Part shown: piece by piece, positions 56,965-64,000 of the stretch
Layout: each line of letters begins with the position of its first letter
Numbering within the stretch: position 1 is the first letter of the stretch
Assembly: GCA_012861695.1 (NCBI GenBank)
Contig: JAAOOA010000060.1
Location: 5,988,683 to 6,052,682, forward strand
Direction: 5' to 3'
Length of the DNA: 64,000 nucleotides
DNA from: Trematomus loennbergii
Lineage: Eukaryota > Chordata > Actinopteri > Perciformes > Nototheniidae
The notes under the pieces: model-generated
Seen by the model: only the letters and a program-made list of their open reading frames with translations
Databases searched by the model: none
What the model was told of the DNA's origin: nothing
Position numbers and translations under genes: made by a program

Positions 56965-57675
56965 CAGGGTTTCCGCTAGGATTTTTTCTTGCCGGTCAAA
57001 TGTCCGGACAGAATTTATTTTACCGGACAAATTTGAAACTTACCGGTCATGTTTCAATAATAAGAATTGTGTAGCAGAGTTTGCGTTAGCAGGTAATACC
57101 GGACTATGACCGGATATGCTGATGTTTAAAACTCAGTTAATGGGGATCATTTTTATATTGCTTCAGTTTATAATCGCAACAGATCGAATAATTCAGATTC
57201 ATTTTTCAATAAAATGATTCCACAAACATTATTACATTCAAACAAACTATACTTGTAGATTATTCAAAAGTTTACATCAACTTTGGATAATAACACGGGA
57301 GAAACGGATCCTCTCTTTTCTCCTCTCTCCTGACAACCCGTCAGTTTCTCATGCAGCTCGCTAAACAGTGGCGGGGCTTCAGGTGATCATGCAGAGCTGC
57401 GTGTCTCCGTCTGACTCAGCAGCTGATCTGATCTCTCTCTCGTCCGGTTATACTTCCCTCCATTTATGTCCATATCTATCAGATCCAGCTCTCCTGATCG
57501 CCTTTATAGAGAGCACCGATCAACTATTAAGAGTGATATAGGCCGTAATACCGGCGGCCGATCGATCAGAACATCCCTAATTATTACCGGGACATTTTGA
57601 CCGGCAGGTTTTGAATTTACCGGTTTTTAATACATTTTACCAGCTAAAAAACGGTAATTACCGGCTAACGCCCTG
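56965..57675. mobile_element. hAT MITE (CAGGGTTTCCGC ends), perfect 8-bp duplication
   Basis: The left end is CAGGGTTTCCGCTAGG and the right end is GGTAATTACCGGCTAACGCCCTG-type (last bases CGCCCTG at 57,675). TTGTAGTT is exact on both sides (56,957-56,964 and 57,676-57,683). The subterminal regions carry repeated ACCGG/CCGGT words. There is no transposase frame in 711 bp. Confidence 0.88.
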
Positions 57676-57683
57676 TTGTAGTT

Positions 57684-58186
57684 GTAAATATAGTGAAAGT
57701 AAGTATACTCAAGAACTGTACTTAAGTAAATTATTTAGGTACATGTACTTGAGTATTTTGATGTTATGCTACTTTAAAAACTTCTACTCCAATATATTTT
57801 GGCAGCAAATAAAAATATATAGTTTTACTCTTACTATTTAAAAACATTAGTTACTTGTACTTTTGTAGGTTTATATCAATAATAAACATTACATTAACAC
57901 ACTAATACACCATAATTTTATATATGGATGATACAATTAAATGATAGACATGAATGCTTCACTATTTATAATCAAGTGATACAATATATATTTTTCAAAA
58001 AATTGCCTTGTGTACTTTTAAATTTGGCACTTAAGTAGATTTACTGCTAATACCTTTTTTACCTTTAATATAGTAACATTTTGAAAAAAGGACATTTACT
58101 TGTAACAGAGTATTTATACACTGCTGTGTTATTTATTTTACAAAAGTATAAGATCTACTAGAGTAAGAGTACTTGTTCCACCACTG
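57684..58186. mobile_element. Tol2-type hAT MITE, left end missing
   Basis: ACTTAAGTA, TACTTGAGTA and similar words at 57,695-57,760 and a right end AAGAGTACTTGTTCCACCACTG at 58,186 are typical of the AAGTACTC-rich ends of fish Tol2/hAT MITEs. The matching CAGTGGTGG left end is absent. The hAT MITE at 56,965 may have inserted into or next to it. Confidence 0.6.
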
Positions 58187-59455
58187 TTCATAATTATGTA
58201 ATCATAACAAATGCAGGTTAAAGTTAAGGCTGTCAATTTTATACAACAGGAGCGTTGAGGTGAATTGTATTTGAAACTATAGGGGCGCAAAGTCACAAAA
58301 AAATACACATTCATCTTCAACAACAGGCAAAACTCATTGCACCTTTTTGTCTCTGGGAACCTTTTTTCTGTGCTTTGCCCATCATTTATTCCTTCCCGTG
58401 GCAGCCAAGCTGAACATGGTGGTGTCCAAGATGAAGCAGTGTGAAGGAGGAGTAAAAGTTGGCTGATGATCGGAACGAGAAGAAGAAAACATCTGAGAAA
58501 AAGTGAGATTGGTCTGCCAGGTAAGTGCCTCAGACCCGTAGGCAAAGACTGAACTTAAACCGTGCAGAAGACTTAGACGATAAGTGGGAAGGAATGTGCT
58601 GGGCAGAAAGAAGGAAAGACGGACCTTGCAGAGATGTGTATATACTCAATTGGAAAGGTTCTGACTTGATGAACACGTGTTTCTGCTGCTTTGTGCGTAT
58701 GCATGCCTTGTAACTGCATGACCTTCATAATCAGCAGCTGTCGGTGCTGGAGCCTGACATGTGGCAAACGATACTTCAGATCATAAAGTCAACAATGGGA
58801 CACAAAGGCAACTTGGGTAGAAAATCAGACGATCAATGAGCCGGAGAATCGGCTGACCTTTCCTTTTCCCTACCAACCATCATTTGTCTGGCTTCTAATA
58901 GAAACTGTGCCATGGAAGATTAAACAGTGATATGTGGCTGGCCCTCATTACAGCCTCTTACAGAAGTAAACGTGCTACTAAATGTTCTGTTGAGCTGTGC
59001 TTGTGTGTGTTTCATCTGCCCTCCTTCAACGGAAATATCTCTTTAATCAGATTTTAAGTAATTCAATTGAAGGCTAACCTCTTCAAACCCTGTGTTTTCT
59101 GGCCTTTGCCTGAAAGGAGGGAGTTCATACTTAATTGTTTACCCAATTATTGATCTAGGCTTCTGTGCAAACAATGGCAGGATACACATTTTTTTGTCTG
59201 GGGAAAGTAATTGAAAGGTTTTTTGTGTTTTTTCTCTAATTTAATCATGACTTTTGCAGACATGCTCCGACACAGATACTGAACAGGTGCACATACAGAA
59301 ATAAATGGATGCACACAGCTACAAGCACATATGATTACATCATACTTGTTTTTCCCTTTCATGTTCAAATTCATTATCTCTCTCATGTGAATGAAATTTG
59401 GAGCAGGAAAATGAAGATGCAGGAGAACTAGATCTAATGTCTGAAACTGAAGGTT
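58187..59455. repeat. Unassigned, with the partner of the 14.3 kb repeat
   Basis: 58,596-58,675 is the near-exact reverse complement of 14,276-14,350. Otherwise no recognised feature. A strong splice-donor-like CAG/GTAAGT occurs at 58,520/58,521, but no supporting exon frame precedes it. Confidence 0.5.
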
Positions 59456-59893
59456 TCAATTGAAAGCGCTGACCAAGGAAAACAGGAAATGAATAATAAA
59501 ATCAAATATTGCACATGGTATGCCGCCACCCATTCTGACTAACTGTTCTCCAGTCTTTATATTAAACCGACTCTTGGCCTGGTCATACAAATATCTGCCT
59601 GTAGTCAAAACATGTCTACTCTCCAAAAGATTTTCAGAGAACGTAGCTAAAGCATTGACAAAGCCTCTTTCTTGGAGAGTCGCTGTGATATCCCTTCGTA
59701 TAATGTGTGCTACACAGGGCTCGAACGGTGGTATTCTCTTCGGCACTATCATACTGCAAGCACTATCTGTTCCTGTTATGGTGATCTTGTCCTCTATCTC
59801 CCACTCCTGTCCAACTTCAAGAAAATTGCGCATGGTTTGCCAAAACCTGTTTTTACCACAACTAGAGTGAACACGTACCATTTCCTTTGGCAT
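59456..59893 (-). pseudogene. hAT transposase fragment (ZBED-like catalytic region)
   Basis: The minus-strand frame encodes EWEIEDKITITGTDSACSMI, IPPFEPCVAHIIRRDI, then LLESRHVLTTGRYLYDQAK. This resembles the hAT stretch W-x-I-x-x-K ... TD-N-A-x-N-M followed by C-x-A-H-x-L, which carries the second catalytic Asp and the conserved C/H pair. No terminal repeats or other exons were found nearby. It is a moderately supported call from one frame of 145 codons. Confidence 0.5.
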
Positions 59894-59899
59894 GGATTA

Positions 59900-62800
59900 G
59901 GTGTGCTGCTAGACTCAGTGCAATACATGTAGTTTGTGCCAGTTCCTTCACTTTTCCTTTTCACTGCCATGCAATATATGATATACATTCACGCGGGAAT
60001 AACGGGAGGACATTTCAGTCCCACTTGGTAAAGTGATAAAGTTGAGTTAAATTTTTTGAACGTTTTAAGGGTTACAGATCAATCACAAGCATTAACGCAT
60101 TAACATTGACAGCCCGAGATAAAATATTTGTATTTACGTATAAACTGATAGATAGAAATTAGTTAGGCTCCCGAGAGCTTTCCACCATTTAAAGATGTAC
60201 CTGCTTGCCACATTTTGTGGCAAGTGATATTCCCCAAATTGCGGGCATGACTCCGTAGTTCTCATTTATCTCCACCCACAGCAGCTATACAACAACCCAG
60301 CTGATGCACACAGGAGACATTAGTTTTGGAGAGCGAGTGCATGATGAAAGATACGACCTGCTGGCGGGAGGAAGTTGGCCCACCTTGGATAATAGCGGCA
60401 GATTGAATCGCCATACTTGGTCAGCCTCTCAGCCATCTGCTGGTGCCATGGGAGTCTTTTGTATAGACCCCCACCGTATCTGCCCCAACCCAGGGCTGGC
60501 ACGGACTCTGTTCAGGTGGCTGCTACATATGCTGTCATCTCTGAACCAGTGCCCAATTACGCTTCATCTGATGTGTTTACTGTCCGAAACAAAGCACAGT
60601 TTGATTCACAGTGGTAGAGCGATGCAGTTTGAACTGAAGCAGGGATATGAAGGGAAATCAAGTATAAAGTTTCCTTATCTGAGAGGTTTGTTCCTTTTTG
60701 TTTTAAACTTTGATATTTTAAGTGAATATTAAATTCTTAAATCTAAATAATTTAAGCTGTTTCACATCTCTGTAAGAACCATCCTCAAACAAACTTTAAT
60801 TCTTAAGTAAGTGTTAGGGTATGGTGTCATTGCTGTTTTTTCGCAAAACGGATGAAGAACAGATCTATTTCATGATTGAAATGTACACACTATGCTTCAG
60901 TTCTAAAGCACAGCACGACACTATATATATATCACAGCACACACACAGGCACTGTTCAGCTGTTCATTATCATCCACTACACCTACAGCTGTCCTCAAAC
61001 GTCACTGCGCTCTCAATCATTTCGCAGTTTAAAGCCATACAGAAGCAATTGAGAGCCCATTTAACTTTACATCACTGAACTGCTAGGTGGCCTAACACTC
61101 TGCTGGACTTGCTTTGGAATTATTAAGCCCCCCCCAGAAACATAACCAAAGGCTCATGACGTTAAATGTTAACACAGGGCTTTAAGAGCCGTTTTAACAA
61201 GGCCATGCTAATGATTTCGGTATCGATTACTCTATCTCTCCCAGGCTCTTCTGCAGGTCTCTACCACAGATAGGGAGTTGCAGCTAATTGTGGTTTGCAG
61301 AGTCACTGTGTGAAGTCAGCACTGTGCATTTTTCTTGCAATGCAGAAGATTAATGCAATACCAATTTAGTAGCTGCTGTGGAAGTAAACCACAGCCTTAT
61401 TAGTGTACAAATCATCAGCTGAGGAGGAGCAGCGCGCTATATGAATGATCGGAGTTGTAAAACCTCCATCCACTCCAATCAGATATTGAATCCAGGCCCT
61501 GGCTTTAGTAGCTGACCACCGGGTGAAATACTACGTGTGCTTGAGAGTTTTATAGCGACTTGATCAGCGCATGTTTCCTGCACACCCTTGCAGCGCGCCT
61601 ACATCCTTAATCACCCGGCAGAAAATCTTTGGGGGGCTTAAATCAGCAATTACAGTAAAGTCAATCGATAATGACAGGTTTTAGAGGAGACCAAATGACT
61701 TTTAATGGATTTTAAAATGTGGCATAAATAATGCACAAGCTTAGGTGTGTAATTACAGCGGACTGCCAGCTGCTGTTTAACCAAATGTATGTAAAAGGGA
61801 CAGTTTCCTCCCTCTTCTTTTATTCTAGCACATCAAATAGGAGTATGAGCTCCACATTAAGGTTGACCTCTCTTATACAGCACTGTGGTCGATGAAAGCC
61901 CAACTGTCACTGCAAATTAATGGCATCCAAAAAGCCAGCGCTTCCATTTGAGAGTGCTTCCTCTGCACGCAGGCCAGGGCGCTGTCTCCATTGCTGTGCC
62001 ACAGGGGTTTGATGCACCAGATCTAGCCTTATGTCAGGCCATTCACCCCAGACGGCCCCCCCAGGAAAGTCCCCTTTTGCCGAGAGGTACCTCAGAACAC
62101 GCCGATAGACAATCCTTACATTTGCTAACCTGGATACTAATCCCACTCGAGGTGTTGAAGTGTGGAAACGGCTTTATTTGAACAGCTGGGATCATTAGAA
62201 ACGAGGTGTAAAATAACAAAAAGTGCCAATATATCACACATGAGCATTTGTTTGTTTTCACACCTCTAAAATGCTTTTGTCTGAAATAGGAAGAAAGATG
62301 AGATTTATTTGATGTCCTCTTTTGCGACACATTTCTTTCCTACATTCGTTCTTTAACGACTAGGGAAATGTCAGTGAAAGAATGCCTTTGTCTGGTTTTT
62401 GTTCTTTGTCTTCATTGGTGCTGTAAGACATGGTATTTCACTCACAGTAAACATTTTATCACAACAAAACCATGCCCCTACCATAATTCAACCCAGTCTC
62501 ACGGCATTTCGTTTTATAGTCACGACATTTAATCTATTGATTCGTGTTCACCAACACAATTTTCCCCTTTTTTTCGTGTCACACAGAACGATTTTAAAAG
62601 CAATGTATTTCTATTGGTAGTATGTTTCGTGCCTGCACCATGTCTTTTGTCGGGTCTTGGAAGACCGGAAGCTGTGTGGTTCATAAAAAAAATGTCTTAC
62701 TCAATATCAAGCCACGATTATTCTTCTTATTTTAAATCATATAATGTCGGACTTTTTTTGCCGTCCGTGAGGAAAAGAAATGGGGCTCGGAGCCTCAGAA

Positions 62801-63824
62801 TACTGAAATCTGTATTTTTTTCCTTCTAATTTGTTATTCTTTTCTAAATAACACACTGTTATTTACTCAACAATAACACACAATTATCCTTGTTTTTATT
62901 TATTTGTTTAATTCTATAATATATGGGCTTTTTTGCCGTCCGTCAGGAACTGAATTTCAAAATAAAGTCACTGGAAACAGACATAGGCGATACACACCCA
63001 CTGAACGGATTACCCAAGATCCTAAGCTATGGTTGAAGCTCAGTTTTTGGATGTTTTAGCCACAATGCACATTGGGATATGGTGTTTATGCGATATGAAA
63101 TCCGAAAACATTTAAAATTAAAATAATACTTTTTTCCGAGTGTACTTGCTTTTCTCTTTGAAAGTCATCACATAACGGCATTGTAATACACGGTTCGGCT
63201 GCATTAAATATTACACATCTGCCGTAGTTCTTTATTTATAGAGCCCTGATTAGAAGACCTTTGGACAAACTGGAAGAACTGCCACCGAAACTGAATACAT
63301 GACGTGGATCATAAATACATCAGCAATTAAACAACATCTTCAATTTCTCTTGACACAATACGTCTCCTTGCAGTATCAATACTAATTCGGCTGACTTTTC
63401 CATTTGATCCAATGGGTAGATAGGTAGCGGTGCACAGCTGATAGACAGGGACTTGTCGTTTTTAAAGATATTACTGATTTTCTTTGAATTAAAGAATGTA
63501 AATACTGAGTTGAGAGCATAGTCAGGGGTTTTGGGTGATGGGAGACACATCTATGGATTCAGAATTTCAATAGCTTACCATTAAATGACGGATATACCTT
63601 TCTGATGTTTTACAAATCAGATATTAATAAGTAAAACATGTCAAATAATATAGCAATATCCTGTAAGATTATGTGAAAACATGAATAAAACTACACATCT
63701 TCAGATGTTATACATACATAAGTGTCCTACACTAATAATAAAGAGTATAATTTGTTGTGTTAACACTTTAACTTGGGTATTGTCCACAGTAGATGACCAT
63801 TACATGTATGTATGATCTGTATGT
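59900..63824. other. Largely repeat-poor stretch, no gene recognised
   Basis: None of the repeat families of this window is seen here except a fragment near 62,695-62,735 (TCTTACTCAATATCAAGCCA), shared with about 11,050. 61,180-61,860 is less AT-skewed and has a regulatory look (RUNX-like TGTGGTTT at 61,289-61,296 and AAACCACA at 61,386-61,393; several TAAT words). This could be the least repeat-altered host sequence here, but no exon could be supported. Confidence 0.4.
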
Positions 63825-63910
63825 GTAATGTGTATTTGTAAAGCGCTTTGAGATTCATTGATAAAGCGCTATAATAAATATAAGGATTATTATTATTATT
63901 ATATTATTTA
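63825..63910 (+). repeat. LINE/SINE-type 3' tail with (ATT)n
   Basis: GTAAAGCGCTTTGAGATTCA, then AAAGCGCTATAATAAATATA and an ATT repeat, is the common 3' ending of several vertebrate LINE/SINE groups. The upstream body is not recognised. 63,911-64,000 shows nothing further. Confidence 0.6.
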
Positions 63911-64000
63911 AACTTGACAAGTTTTTTAACCCGCACCGCCTAGTGGTTAAAGTACGTTATTGCATTCTTTTGTTGAATATGTTATATTTGATGAAAGAAA

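Noticed and set aside
58500..58540. CAG/GTAAGT as a host splice donor
   Set aside because: Good consensus, but the preceding sequence has no sustained frame and no homology was recognised.
60304..60732. 142-codon frame as a host gene
   Set aside because: No recognisable motif, no splice or poly(A) support, and composition like the surrounding sequence.

Overview
This is AT-rich eukaryotic genomic DNA, almost certainly from a teleost fish. The evidence is the repeat content: teleost-type hAT, PIF/Harbinger, TTAA-flanked and ISL2EU-like DNA transposons, an L2 LINE, Ty3/gypsy, DIRS and class I endogenous retrovirus (ERV) pieces, and long (AAG)n and (TG)n microsatellites. I recognise no host protein-coding exon and no tRNA or rRNA gene. 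The window reads as intergenic or intronic DNA that has been built up by repeated insertion of one element into another. All coding regions I recognise are broken transposon or retroelement genes.

Layout. 0-8.5 kb: a 2.2 kb TTA-flanked inverted-repeat element, a hAT non-autonomous element, a perfect-TIR Harbinger-type MITE, an ISL2EU-like element and a TTAA MITE. 10.5-15.5 kb: a TTAA-element fragment, a 3 kb Harbinger relic carrying both of the family's genes, and a second ISL2EU-like copy split by a hAT MITE with a perfect 8-bp target duplication. 16-19.1 kb: an (AAG)n array and a nearly full-length hAT with a frameshifted transposase. 20.1-26.3 kb: a minus-strand ERV with a complete 3' LTR, damaged pol, a short possible env-like region, and a 5' LTR cut to 163 bp. 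28.0-30.7 kb: copy A of a TA-flanked family that I cannot name. 31.3-33.4 kb: a hAT with a spliced gene and a second hAT inside it.

33.6-46.2 kb is the most complex part. A minus-strand gypsy element is split inside its reverse transcriptase by a DIRS retrotransposon. The DIRS tyrosine recombinase is in turn split by copy B (5.6 kb) of the TA-flanked family. Copy B itself holds two opposed blocks of a ~174-bp tandem repeat and a solo LTR fragment. 47.4-50.9 kb: a TTAA element containing a hAT relic, a (TG)n tract and an L2 LINE. 52.6-58.2 kb: an ERV solo LTR (TSD AAAG) split by a non-autonomous gypsy element whose interior is almost entirely minisatellite (TSD CTGGA), then a hAT MITE (TSD TTGTAGTT) inside or beside a Tol2-type MITE. 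58.2-64 kb: mostly sequence I cannot assign, with a hAT transposase fragment at 59.5-59.9 kb and a LINE/SINE-type tail at 63.8 kb.

The genes do not form a pathway. Their value is historical: target-site duplications, terminal repeats and interrupted reading frames give the order of insertions. The main leads are the unnamed TA-flanked family (copies A and B), its mobile ~174-bp repeat, and the minisatellite-filled gypsy derivative. All element names come from motifs read by eye and were not checked against a repeat library.
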